A stretch of 63,427 bases of DNA from Armatimonadota bacterium (GTDB lineage: Bacteria > Armatimonadota > Fervidibacteria > Fervidibacterales > Thermosaccharophagaceae), in NCBI GenBank assembly GCA_025062195.1, contig JANXAS010000009.1:12796-76222 (forward strand). The letters run 5' to 3'. The notes beneath the pieces are model-generated. The model made no database searches. It worked only from the letters and a program-made list of their open reading frames with translations, and was not told where the DNA came from. A program made the position numbers and the translations under genes. Positions within the stretch are counted from its first letter, which is position 1. Every line of letters begins with the position of its first letter. Shown piece after piece: positions 28,326 through 37,487 of the stretch.

Positions 28326-30800
28326 ATGCGATTCTACAATCACTTAGCATGTATTGCTGTGCTCGTAGTTATAGCGGTTGCACTCATTCACCATTCATTG
28401 ATTGGTGGGAAAGTGCTTTTGCCAGCCGACCTTCTTCTCGTCATGACGCCTTGGCGTTACCATGCCCGTCAGCTCTTCCCACAGTTCAGGAGGGTGCACG
28501 CACCACTGCTTGATGTAATCCAGCAATACTATCCATGGCGAAAGTTGTATTCCGAGAGCATTCGTGATGGTGAGTTGCCCCTTTGGAATCCATACATGTT
28601 TAGCGGGACAACATTTGTCGGCAACGGGCAATCAGCCATATTCTATCCGCTCAACTTCATATTCGTCGTCATGCCGGTCGATTTAGCTTTCGGGTGGTTC
28701 GTCCTCATTCACTTGCTCATCGCTGCTTTGGGAATGTATGCGCTGCTTTCTCTTTGGCGCATTCGCCCACCGTGTGCCTTAATTGGGGCTTGCGCTTTCA
28801 TGCTGTGCGGCTTCCTTATGGCATGGCTAAACTACATCACTTTGGTTTGCACTGCCGTTTGGCTCCCAACAGTAATTGCCGCACACGAGTATGTTTTGAA
28901 GCGCGTCGGCTTAAAGAATTCGTTAATGATGGCGATGCTGTGGGCGGTTTTAGTCTCCGTTCCGTTGGCTCTAACAGCGCTTGCCGGGCATATGCAGATT
29001 GCGTTCTATGTGTGGTTGGCATTTGCCATCTACGCTGCGGTGAGATGTGTTCAGTGCACGATAGATGGATTGAAGCGAGGAGGATATAGAGCGTTTGATA
29101 TGCTGCTACATCACATTGTTGTGTCAACATCTGCGATCTCATTTGCACTTATGCTTTCAGCACCGCAACTTTTGCCATCCATTGAGCTTTCAACGATGAG
29201 CACTCGTGCCGGTGAGTTTAAATATGAGGCAGTGCTTGCAAATAGCCTCCCTCCGGAGCAGTGGATCAGGTTGGTCGTGCCTCACTTCTTCGGTAACTAC
29301 AGGGATGGCACTCACTGGAGCCCATTTGAGATGTTCAACTTTATTGAGCGAACTGGCTATGCTGGCTTGCTCACGCTGATGCTCGCATCCGTTGGGTGCG
29401 CTTTTAGACACCCTATGCGCCCGTATGCTGTTTTGATGTTGCTCATAGGTTTTCTGCTGGCAATTGGCTCGCCGGTTTGTCTGCTGTTTGGCATGTTGCC
29501 CGGTGTGCGCCAAATGGTCGGTGTCTCAAGGGCTTTGCTCATCTTTGATTTTGCGGTGGCGGCTCTCGCAGCCATGGGGGCAGAAGCAATTCATAGAGCA
29601 ATTGATTTTGCCGGCTCAGAGCGAGCCAAATGTAGCGGCAAACAAAAAGGCTTTCAAACGCCAGCTGCAACTCGGCTCATACTTGCACCATGCGCAATCG
29701 CCGTAGCAATGATGGCGTTTTCCACGATATATGGCGTCACATGTTTTTGGGAAGTTGTAACATCCTCTGATATCGCAGGTTATGTTCAATGGCAGATTTG
29801 CAAGGCTGCGCTGCTGCTTTCGTTCAGCTGCATCGTTTTAGCGATGCTTTCATCTCACCGCACGAGAAGGGCATTCATGATAGCTGCAATATGCCTCATC
29901 GTTGCCGACCTCTTCTCTTTCGCTTATGGTCTCCATCCATCCTGCGATAGGCGTATGGTCTTCTTCTGGACGGATTCGTTGCGTTTGGTGAAAGCGAATG
30001 TAGGTGAATACCGCGTTATGGCTATCGGCACGGACGCTATAAAGCATTGGATGCCATCAAACACCCCTATGGTTTATAGGTTGAGGGATGTGCAAGGTTC
30101 CGATTCGCTGTGGACGGCTCGTTATGCCAACTTCCTAAAGTGCATTGATGCGGACTTGCCCGGCTTCTCACTTAGCTCTCCGGACTCACAGCTGGTTGAT
30201 TTAGCCTCGGTAAAGTTTTTCATCTCCGGGGCACCAATTGAAATGGTGGCTGGAGGAAAGCCCAAGAATGTCAAAAGGTTTCTAACACACGACATGTGGC
30301 TATATGAGAATATTGATGTTATGCCGAGGGCATTCATGGTGACGAATTGGCGTATTGCAAGCTCACCAAAAGAGGCATTGCAATTCATAAGGGACGGAGA
30401 ACTCGGCAAAATCAACCTGCGTGAGACAGCCATTATTGAGCCGCAAGGTGAAATTGCATCGCCAGTTTTGAGCGCCTCAAAATCCGTCCGTGGCAGCGCT
30501 AAAGTTTTGATTGATGGCTTGAACAAGCTCAAGCTGCTCATTCGCTCCAATGGCACACAAATGCTCATAGTCTCCGATGCCTTCTATCCCGGGTGGAGAG
30601 CTTACATTGATGGCAAACCCGTGCCAGTGCACATTTCCAACTATGCCTTCAGGGGAGTGCTTATCCCGGATGGGGAGCACTCACTCTGGCTCGCATATGA
30701 ACCAACCTCTATATCAGTTGGGATTTTTACGGTATGCATCTTCATGGCATTTGTCTGCGGATGCGTCATCGCCTGCAAAATCACCGTATGCCGGCTATAG
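28326..30800 (+). CDS. YfhO-family large membrane protein
   Basis: An 824-residue protein with about twelve transmembrane segments and a soluble C-terminal domain. Markers are FFPQFRRVHAPLLD-like then YYPWRKLYSESIRDGELPLW, NPYMFSGTTFVGNGQSA and FYPLNF. These match the YfhO family, linked to glycosylation of lipoteichoic acid or other surface polymers in Firmicutes. The C-terminal DAFYPGWRAYIDGK is also typical. The substrate is not inferred. The stop overlaps the convergent hydrolase gene's end by six bases. Confidence 0.87.
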   Translation: MRFYNHLACIAVLVVIAVALIHHSLIGGKVLLPADLLLVMTPWRYHARQLFPQFRRVHAPLLDVIQQYYPWRKLYSESIRDGELPLWNPYMFSGTTFVGNGQSAIFYPLNFIFVVMPVDLAFGWFVLIHLLIAALGMYALLSLWRIRPPCALIGACAFMLCGFLMAWLNYITLVCTAVWLPTVIAAHEYVLKRVGLKNSLMMAMLWAVLVSVPLALTALAGHMQIAFYVWLAFAIYAAVRCVQCTIDGLKRGGYRAFDMLLHHIVVSTSAISFALMLSAPQLLPSIELSTMSTRAGEFKYEAVLANSLPPEQWIRLVVPHFFGNYRDGTHWSPFEMFNFIERTGYAGLLTLMLASVGCAFRHPMRPYAVLMLLIGFLLAIGSPVCLLFGMLPGVRQMVGVSRALLIFDFAVAALAAMGAEAIHRAIDFAGSERAKCSGKQKGFQTPAATRLILAPCAIAVAMMAFSTIYGVTCFWEVVTSSDIAGYVQWQICKAALLLSFSCIVLAMLSSHRTRRAFMIAAICLIVADLFSFAYGLHPSCDRRMVFFWTDSLRLVKANVGEYRVMAIGTDAIKHWMPSNTPMVYRLRDVQGSDSLWTARYANFLKCIDADLPGFSLSSPDSQLVDLASVKFFISGAPIEMVAGGKPKNVKRFLTHDMWLYENIDVMPRAFMVTNWRIASSPKEALQFIRDGELGKINLRETAIIEPQGEIASPVLSASKSVRGSAKVLIDGLNKLKLLIRSNGTQMLIVSDAFYPGWRAYIDGKPVPVHISNYAFRGVLIPDGEHSLWLAYEPTSISVGIFTVCIFMAFVCGCVIACKITVCRL

Positions 30801-31883
30801 CCATCTATGTAGGAATTCAAAGGCACCCTTCCCATAAAATTGATGTTCGCCCTCAAACACTTCAATGCCAAGCTTTTCATTCGCGTTAAAGACATCATAG
30901 ATACGCTTCAATTTTTCGTAGGAGCGCAAAGTCGCATCAATTGGGAATATTGGGTCTTTTGTTCCCGACTCAATAAAAAGTGCTCTTGGCGCAACCAGAC
31001 CAGCTATGTCCCACATTTCAGCGAACCTGAGTATTCCGGGGATGTAGTTATCAATGCAATGCGATATGCTCATTATGCTATCCCTAAATGTGTTGAAGTA
31101 GCCGCTCACGACCGCAACCTTAATTCGCTCATCAATTGCAGCAGTGAAAAGCGCCGTAGCGCCACCACCTGAGATGCCCATTATGGCGATTCGGTTAACA
31201 TCAACATCTTCCCTCGTGTGCAGGTAATCAATGGAACGAATTGCGTCATAGACGCGCCAGCCGAGCATCGTCTCTCCGAAGAGAAGCGCGGCGCCTGCAG
31301 CAGGTTGACACGAGGATGTTTCTGGGGATTGCTTTCTTGAGCGCTCATCACGCCTGTGTCCAAAGCCGAGCTGCTCAACCGCAAGTGCAGCATATCCGTG
31401 TTCAAGGCACTGCAGCGCAAAATCCATTTGATAGCCGCCATAGGTTTCGCGCAGTGAGCCATCCGGGTTTATCCCGACAATGTCATCCACGCCCCTGCCG
31501 TGACCGGGAAGGCATACAACACAAGGCAATCGCATATCAGCACCCTTCGGTGCAAGGTGGTAAGCGTATACCGATAGCCCTTCTCGGCTTTTGAAGATTA
31601 TAGTTTCGCGGTTATACTCCACCAACTCTCCCGAAGGCGTCCGGAAACTTAAATTCACCCTCTCAAGCACCCTTGGTGCAAGCTCACACTTTCGCCTCGG
31701 GAAGCCACCGAGCAACTTGAGGAGTTGTGAGCGCAACTTACGCTGCCATTCAATTGCCTCGTTCAAATTTGTAGCTTTGAAGGATAGCTTAAGTGGTTGA
31801 CGCTCATACAAATTCTTGGAGAAGGAGAGAGTGTCAAATTCGTCCCCCTCAAGGATGCTCGCAAAGTCATGATGGGTGCTCAT
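30795..31883 (-). CDS. Alpha/beta hydrolase (dienelactone hydrolase/acetyl-esterase-like)
   Basis: A 362-residue hydrolase. The nucleophile elbow is GISGGGA (about residue 225). The acid appears in SGTKDPIFP and the histidine in EGEHQF near the C-terminus, giving the Ser-Asp-His triad. PCVVCLPGHGRG forms the oxyanion-hole strand. No signal peptide is visible, so it is likely cytosolic. This subgroup is widespread with sugar-degrading genes and often annotated as an acetyl-xylan-esterase-like enzyme; the real substrate is unknown. ATG 31883 has GGGGGTGG upstream. It converges on and overlaps the YfhO-like gene. Confidence 0.85.
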   Translation of the reverse strand: MSTHHDFASILEGDEFDTLSFSKNLYERQPLKLSFKATNLNEAIEWQRKLRSQLLKLLGGFPRRKCELAPRVLERVNLSFRTPSGELVEYNRETIIFKSREGLSVYAYHLAPKGADMRLPCVVCLPGHGRGVDDIVGINPDGSLRETYGGYQMDFALQCLEHGYAALAVEQLGFGHRRDERSRKQSPETSSCQPAAGAALLFGETMLGWRVYDAIRSIDYLHTREDVDVNRIAIMGISGGGATALFTAAIDERIKVAVVSGYFNTFRDSIMSISHCIDNYIPGILRFAEMWDIAGLVAPRALFIESGTKDPIFPIDATLRSYEKLKRIYDVFNANEKLGIEVFEGEHQFYGKGAFEFLHRWL

Positions 31884-31988
31884 CGCTTCCACCCCCAACA
31901 GTTTGTGCTTTGATCGGTGCAAGCTAAAGTATACCTGCAACCTGCTAATTGGTCAGCCCCTATGGGGTTGTCCATCAAGGTATACCTT

Positions 31989-32465
31989 TAGGACTTACGC
32001 AGTTGGGATCGGTTCGTAGATGGGATAAGCCATATAGGCTCTAACGGCATCACGAATAAATCATCGCCTTCGCCTCATATATCATCTTTGATGCTTACAG
32101 CTCCAGTAGTAAGTTACAACTTCATCTTCCCAGCATAAGGCTTATCCAAAGTTGTGTCATCCAAAATCAAAAGCCCTTTCTTTTTGTCCAAAAGCTTCTC
32201 AGCTTCTTGCCACAAAGCCTTTTTCTCTAAAGGCTTTCTTTGAAGCAGCCTGTTAAAGGCATCATGGGAAGGACTTTGGGGATTTTTGGATAACATAGTG
32301 CTGCTTCCGCGCAGATAAGGGTTTTTTGTGAAGCGATAAGGAAGTGAATGTAATCAAGGTCGTTACATTTTGGTGGGTTCATGGTTCATCGTCCCCTGTC
32401 GACTGAGAGTTGGTGTGCTATCATTATAGCGGCAAGAAAGTTGGCGGGTAACTGCATAACTCCTG
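31989..32465 (-). mobile_element. Internally deleted IS701-like insertion sequence
   Basis: Imperfect terminal inverted repeats flank about 477 bp: TAGGACTTACGCAGTT at the left and, inverted, CAGGAGTTATGCAGTT at the right. A -10-like TATAAT reads inward near the right end on the minus strand. Inside is a transposase relic with the start and end of the protein but little of the middle. The left end contains the transposase stop codon within the repeat, a compact arrangement seen in full IS701-type elements. No target-site duplication is evident. Confidence 0.8.
31995..32382 (-). pseudogene. Degenerate IS701/IS4-superfamily transposase
   Basis: Reading from ATG 32382: PPKCNDLDYIHFLIASQ-type N-terminus in one frame, then a shift to HDAFNRLLQRKPLEKKALWQ and LLILDDTTLDKPYA (first catalytic Asp in the DD-T motif) in the next, ending at a TAA. 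A third-frame piece VTYYWSCKHQR continues the homology. The sequence then jumps to RDAVRAYMAYPIYE, a typical C-terminal segment, and the stop at 31995-31997. So there are two frameshifts and one large deletion; the protein cannot be functional. Family assignment is from recalled sequence pattern. Confidence 0.75.
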
Positions 32466-32532
32466 CAAGGCAAAAAATAGAGAAGCCCGATCAGACGAAT
32501 AACCCAAGTGCAAGCAAAAGGAGCGATGACTG

Positions 32533-34152
32533 GTGAAGTTCATCAATGACTTGCAAAGGTGGAGGATTGCTTCACTGCTTTTTCCTGTTGTTGTCTCAGC
32601 AATTGTTTTTCATGGATGCGGCGGTGGTGGGAAAAACGGAATTAGCAATCAGCCATCTCCAACAAGGGGCGTTACGGTTTTTGTTCAAGATGCGTTCACT
32701 CAACAGCCGATTGCAAATGCATCAGTTCGTATCGGGACACAAAACTTAACAACCAACAATCAAGGCACAGTTAATTCTTCAATCCAGCCGGGCGCTTACC
32801 AACTTCAAGTTTCCAAAAGTGGCTATGCTACTGTTTCAACCAACATTGCTTGTTTTGATGGCATTCGGTTTTCTGTCTATTTGACCCCGAACCTCCCACC
32901 AGTCACTAACCAAAACTTTCAACAGCGTTCCGAACAAGTTTTTGCAGCTGCCGAAAATTTGCGAAACTCCATTGCTGCATTCGTCTCGGCTGACGAATCC
33001 ACTAACCAAGATGTGACGCTTCAATTCGTAACGGCAAGTAACGCTTTCATTGCTGCTTTGAACAGCGTGTCAAACTATTCGCCACCGAGAGACAGAAACT
33101 CGATGCGTGGCAGGCTTGAATTCATTTCTTCCCTTTTGGGACTAACGAAGATCTCCCAAGGGACAGAAGACATCTTGCGCATTCGCAACAGGTTGCTTGC
33201 CGGAGAAGATGTGCCAGAAGTTAATGCTTGGCTTGCTCAAAATCCATATCAAGGTGCTCGCTCGCTAAGCGAATTGCGTGAGATGTATCCTGGTCCGAGC
33301 ATTGTCCCAGTGCTCCATCGGCTCTTGATTGTTTACGAGCGACAGAATCCTAACAGCGGTTTCAATAAAGCAATTGATGGAGCGAAAGACATTTGGCTCG
33401 CTCAATTTCCCGATTTACTTGAAGGTCCAAAAAACTTGCTTAGTTGGGCTATTGACAAAGTATGGAGTGGCGCAGGCAAACTCGTGGTTAGAACCGTTAA
33501 TTATGCTTCGCTTGTTTTGCAAAACAGGGAGCAAATCGCTTGGCTTTGGGATAAAATTCAAAGCAAATTAATTCTCGTCAAGGTTAAAAACGAGCAACAA
33601 ATAACGCTACCTCAAACGACCTACGAGGTCGTCATCTCAAACGGCGCTGCCCACTTACCAACAGTTTTTTCCGACTACCAACTCGGAGCAGAGGTTCAGA
33701 CGCTAACGATAACTCCGACACCAATTAGCGCACCGCCTTCTGGGGCTAAAGTCTATCTTGGGACATTTGTCGCCACAGAAACCCAAAGCAACAACTTAGG
33801 CACATGGCAGCATTCTGTCAACCTGACACTTCAGTTGGTTTTGCCCGATGACCCCAATCAAATGCCCACATTGAAAGTGAATGGCACATATCGTGCAGTC
33901 CGAACCGCACTTGCACCTGGCGTGACACTTTACGAACCATCGGAAGGGAGTTACTCGTTCAATGCAGAAGGAAACCCGAAGGTAGGAGTGATTCAGGCTT
34001 GGGATAACCAACTTGCTGTAGGGTTCGTCCAGATAACTCAGGAAATCACAGCCACCACTAATACGATTTCGTTGGAAGTTGGTTCAATGTGGAGATTTGG
34101 TTCGTCAGGGATCCTGACAATCGTCCAAACAGTGACATTCCAGCGACAATGA
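32533..34152 (+). CDS. Putative lipoprotein with N-terminal carboxypeptidase-regulatory-like domain
   Basis: A 539-residue protein with a signal sequence (10-28) and a lipobox-like VFHGC at about 25-29, followed by Gly-rich GGGGK. Residues 45-115 look like a carboxypeptidase regulatory-like beta domain (VTVFVQDAFTQQPIANASV, then PGAYQLQVSKSGY). The rest is unknown. GTG 32533 has GGAG about ten bases upstream. GC content is visibly lower than in flanking genes (one sampled line 43% versus 55% in the MscS gene) and it lies 68 bases from an IS relic, so it may be acquired. Confidence 0.72.
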   Translation: MKFINDLQRWRIASLLFPVVVSAIVFHGCGGGGKNGISNQPSPTRGVTVFVQDAFTQQPIANASVRIGTQNLTTNNQGTVNSSIQPGAYQLQVSKSGYATVSTNIACFDGIRFSVYLTPNLPPVTNQNFQQRSEQVFAAAENLRNSIAAFVSADESTNQDVTLQFVTASNAFIAALNSVSNYSPPRDRNSMRGRLEFISSLLGLTKISQGTEDILRIRNRLLAGEDVPEVNAWLAQNPYQGARSLSELREMYPGPSIVPVLHRLLIVYERQNPNSGFNKAIDGAKDIWLAQFPDLLEGPKNLLSWAIDKVWSGAGKLVVRTVNYASLVLQNREQIAWLWDKIQSKLILVKVKNEQQITLPQTTYEVVISNGAAHLPTVFSDYQLGAEVQTLTITPTPISAPPSGAKVYLGTFVATETQSNNLGTWQHSVNLTLQLVLPDDPNQMPTLKVNGTYRAVRTALAPGVTLYEPSEGSYSFNAEGNPKVGVIQAWDNQLAVGFVQITQEITATTNTISLEVGSMWRFGSSGILTIVQTVTFQRQ

Positions 34153-34750
34153 GTTTTTTGTTTTGTTCGAGATAAAATTGTGCGGAAAAGTTTAGTCCGT
34201 TTCCAATCCCGGGTGAAACTCTGAACCCTTTTGAGGGCACAAATCTTTTCCTGGCGGGGGTTTTAATTGGAGTATTAAAAGGTTTGACTTTTGCCGAACT
34301 AAGAGATTTGCTCAAAAATTCATCTTTGTCGCATCTTTCATTCGCAACTTTTTATAGTATACTGCACAACAAATTGCAGAATGAGCAGGTGGACTATGCC
34401 CAAAATGGAAGTAAGAGTTGTGCAGTTGAAAGTAGCAGCGGATGAAATCAGCCTGCAACACTAATTTTGCCGCGATTTTTGGCAAGTTATCGTCTGCCAA
34501 CTGCAAAACAACTTCAACTGTGTAAATCTTGTTCGCAATTCAATTCGTGATGGGGCGAAAAGCTGCAAAGCCCAGCAAAGTCTGAAAGACGCGTTCAGTG
34601 ACTTCTTTAACTGCATTCCAAGGTGTTTTTGCACCCCGTCCTGTTGGATCCACTGGATTGGAAAAGGACTTTGTTAGATCTCTCGCCCTTTGGTGAATAC
34701 AATTGAGCTTGAGAAAAACGCCCGTTCCAAAAGGTGAGAGGTGAACAAAG
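34153..34750. other. Intergenic region with a possible gene remnant
   Basis: About 600 bases after the lipoprotein gene, lower in GC than the surroundings. A minus-strand frame ending at 34540 reads DPTGRGAKTPWNAVKEVTER and TLLGFAAFRPI, which looks like real protein but matches nothing I can name. It may be the 3' end of a lost gene. A T-rich stretch follows the lipoprotein stop but has no stem, so it is not a clear terminator. Confidence 0.35.
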
Positions 34751-35959
34751 GTGCATTGGGAAACCATCGCAAGCAGAGATATGCTGCTTTCACTCATTGG
34801 GTTAATGTTACAGCTGTTTGTTGCTTTGGTTGCTTACTTGGCGACGCACTGGCTTATAAAGATTTGCGCTCACCGGTGTTCCATTGAGGCGCTGCACCCA
34901 TTCTGCAAAATGCTCGTTAGCCTCTTCCCAGCAGCAGTTGCATCATCTTTGGCACACAGTTTTGCACTCGCATTTGAGGGGAGTGAATATGGCACTTGGA
35001 TGCCATATGGATCAGTTATACTCTGGGCTTCTCTAATCTACCTAACCGGCGCAAAAACTTTGCAGCTGGTTGTCCCGCATGAGAGAGCGAAAGGGTATGA
35101 GCTGACGATTTGGTTGCCGCTCATCGTCCTTTTAACGGCGATGTATTTTGTTGGCACTCTCCCCGAAGTTGGCTCTTTCATCTCTAAACCGTTACTAAGC
35201 ATCGGTGGGCAGAGAGTCTCCCTCCTTTCGGTGCTCTTTGCAATTATCATCATCTTCGTATCTTACTGCCTCGGCGGAGCGATTTCGGCTCGCGCACATC
35301 AAATTTCACTTATCCGCTACGGGCTTGACGAGCACACCGCACACATCATCATGCAGGTCACGAAGTTTGGCATGCTCGCATTGGGTGCATTCGTGGCGAT
35401 TGATGTTCTCGGCATAAATCTATCCTCACTCAAGTTCTTTGCGGGTGCTTTTGGATTGGGGCTTGGCTTTGGCATGCAGCAGATAGCCAACAATTTGATT
35501 AGTGGCGTTCTGCTGCTTGCGGAAAGATCAATTCGCGTTGGTGATGTTGTGAGCGTTGCTGGACAGGTTGGAAGGGTTGAGCGCATGATGGCGAGAGCTG
35601 TTGTCATACGCACTCAGGATCACAGGCAAGTTATCATTCCAAACATGCAGTTGCTCACAATGCCAGTTGTGCGGTGGTCTAAAGATAACCCATCATGCAT
35701 CCAACTTTCAATTAGCACGGCGCATACGGAGGACCTTGACTCATTGCAAGCGCTTTTGCAAAGTGCCGCCGGTTCGCATCCGATGGTGTTAAGTGAGCCG
35801 TCGCCGAGGGTGAGGCTGACGAAGCTCTCCGGTGAAACTCTGTCATTTGAGGTGCTCGTTTGGGTGAACGCCATTGGCGAGGAAATGGCTCAGATTGAGA
35901 GTGAGCTATACAGGCGTCTCTACGAGGCATTGAAGGGGGCGGGAATTGTTATCAAATGA
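34751..35959 (+). CDS. MscS-family mechanosensitive channel
   Basis: A 402-residue inner-membrane channel with about five to six helices and a soluble beta/alpha C-terminal domain. The pore helix region is GAFGLGLGFGMQQIANNLISG (glycine/alanine-packed). SIRVGDVVSVAGQVGRVERM and VIIPN follow, as in MscS/KefA proteins. It opens on membrane tension to release solutes. GTG 34751 has AGAGGTG about eight bases upstream. It converges on larB with two bases between the stop codons. Confidence 0.93.
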   Translation: MHWETIASRDMLLSLIGLMLQLFVALVAYLATHWLIKICAHRCSIEALHPFCKMLVSLFPAAVASSLAHSFALAFEGSEYGTWMPYGSVILWASLIYLTGAKTLQLVVPHERAKGYELTIWLPLIVLLTAMYFVGTLPEVGSFISKPLLSIGGQRVSLLSVLFAIIIIFVSYCLGGAISARAHQISLIRYGLDEHTAHIIMQVTKFGMLALGAFVAIDVLGINLSSLKFFAGAFGLGLGFGMQQIANNLISGVLLLAERSIRVGDVVSVAGQVGRVERMMARAVVIRTQDHRQVIIPNMQLLTMPVVRWSKDNPSCIQLSISTAHTEDLDSLQALLQSAAGSHPMVLSEPSPRVRLTKLSGETLSFEVLVWVNAIGEEMAQIESELYRRLYEALKGAGIVIK

Positions 35960-35961
35960 AA

Positions 35962-36768
35962 TTATTGACCTGATGCTCTTTTTACGCCCTCGTTCCATGC
36001 CTTGCGCATATGTGCTCCAATGAGGGCTGCGAAGTATCCGGCACCAAATCCGTTATCAATGTTGACGACGACGAGTCCGGGGGAGCATGAGTTAAGCATC
36101 GTGAGCAGCGCTGAAAGCCCTTGGAAACTCGCACCGTAACCAACGCTCGTTGGAACGGCAATGACAGGCTGTGCTATTAGCCCTGCGACTACGCTTGGCA
36201 AAGCGCCTTCCATGCCGGCAACAACAATAACCACATTCGCCTCCTCAATCGCCTGCCTGTGGTCAAGCAAGCGGTGCAAGCCAGCCACGCCAACATCGTA
36301 AATCCGTATTACTCGCATGCCGAACAGTTCGGCAGTTAAAGCTGCCTCTTCAGCGACAGGCATATCTGCTGTGCCAGCAGATATCACGACAGCTGTGGGT
36401 GAGAACTCATCTCCCCTTGCTTCCTCTTCCTCCTTTGAGCGCACAACAATCATTCGCGCAGGCTCGTAATACTCGGCATGTGACACAACTTCTTTAACTG
36501 CTTCATACATTTGTGGTGTCGCCCTTGTGGCGAGAACTGTAACGCCGCTCCTTGAGGCAGCTTCAACAATTGCTCTTACTTGCTCAACAGTTTTCCCTTG
36601 GCAAAATACGACCTCGGGAAAGCCGCGCCTTAGCACCCTGTGATGGTCAAGCTTTGCAAAACCAAGCTCCTCATACGGCAGTGAGCGAAGCCTGCTAATT
36701 GCCTCTTCAATCCCTATGCGGTGCTGATGCAGCTCTTCCAATATCTCCCTGATTCGTTTTAGCAACAT
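35962..36768 (-). CDS. larB: Pyridinium-3,5-biscarboxylic acid mononucleotide synthase LarB
   Basis: A 268-residue AIR-carboxylase-like enzyme that carboxylates and hydrolyses nicotinate adenine dinucleotide, the first step of the nickel-pincer nucleotide cofactor of lactate racemase and related enzymes. Motifs are [51 protein letters not shown] and NIDNGFGAG. The length is normal. larC and larE are not in the window, so the cofactor pathway must be completed elsewhere or is partial. It is the last gene of the thrB-side run, eight bases after the TPR gene. Confidence 0.94.
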   Translation of the reverse strand: MLLKRIREILEELHQHRIGIEEAISRLRSLPYEELGFAKLDHHRVLRRGFPEVVFCQGKTVEQVRAIVEAASRSGVTVLATRATPQMYEAVKEVVSHAEYYEPARMIVVRSKEEEEARGDEFSPTAVVISAGTADMPVAEEAALTAELFGMRVIRIYDVGVAGLHRLLDHRQAIEEANVVIVVAGMEGALPSVVAGLIAQPVIAVPTSVGYGASFQGLSALLTMLNSCSPGLVVVNIDNGFGAGYFAALIGAHMRKAWNEGVKRASGQ

Positions 36769-36776
36769 CTGTTAGC

Positions 36777-37442
36777 TCACCCCGTTTTCTCCTTAATCAA
36801 CTTCAACACGCGCTCGTAGTTTCTTTTGACGACCGGGTCATCCGGCGATTCGTCCAACCTCATCTGCCACACCTTTAAAGCTTCCTCCAACCTGCCAACT
36901 CTCTCATAAGCGCGTGCGAGCGCATGCTTTACCCAAAACGGTGCTGGAAGTTGCGCTGCAAGCTCATACCATTTGACGGCTTCCTCAAATTTCTTATGGC
37001 GTGAGAGAATGAAGCCGATGTCAAAAGGCAATTGATAAGAGAACTTGTTTATGCTAAAGCCTCGCTTGAGCAATGAGAGGGCTTCATCAGTCCTATCCAT
37101 GCTATCAAGCAGCCATGCGGCTACTGAGTATGCCTCAACGAATTGTGGGTCAAGTGCAATGCTTCCATAGTGCATACGAACCGCTGAATCGTAATCGCCA
37201 ACATGGAAGTAGCGGTCGCTCATCAGCCACAGTATGTCAATCGCTTGGTCACGCACCACATTTGCGCCATGGCTGCGATGCGTGAATGGCAGCGATGGTA
37301 TGAAGCTCCTTGCTTTATGGCGATGTTTTGTCACCGCCGCAGAATTGTCAGGTTGCGCCGAGCCGCTTATTGCGGGCGAAAGCAAGATGGCTGATAGCAG
37401 GAATGGCACCAGTTGCGCCAAGTTGGGTGTGCAACGTATCAT
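36777..37442 (-). CDS. Exported small TPR protein
   Basis: A 221-residue protein with a signal peptide (about 10-30, ending SGSAQ) and four TPR-like repeats from about 65 onward (for example GDYDSAVRMHYGSIALDPQF, GRLEEALKVWQMRLDESPDD). ATG 37442 is chosen because the hydrophobic segment follows directly; the frame extends 13 codons to 37481. It is 45 bases downstream of the polysaccharide deacetylase gene. Function unknown; it may assist in envelope polysaccharide handling. Confidence 0.78.
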   Translation of the reverse strand: MIRCTPNLAQLVPFLLSAILLSPAISGSAQPDNSAAVTKHRHKARSFIPSLPFTHRSHGANVVRDQAIDILWLMSDRYFHVGDYDSAVRMHYGSIALDPQFVEAYSVAAWLLDSMDRTDEALSLLKRGFSINKFSYQLPFDIGFILSRHKKFEEAVKWYELAAQLPAPFWVKHALARAYERVGRLEEALKVWQMRLDESPDDPVVKRNYERVLKLIKEKTG

Positions 37443-37487
37443 GGTGACAATGCACCCTCTCAATGAACTTGCAAAGTGCATGAGTCA

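Noticed and set aside
34153-34190. T-rich stretch after the lipoprotein stop as a rho-independent terminator
   Set aside because: No stem precedes the T-run.
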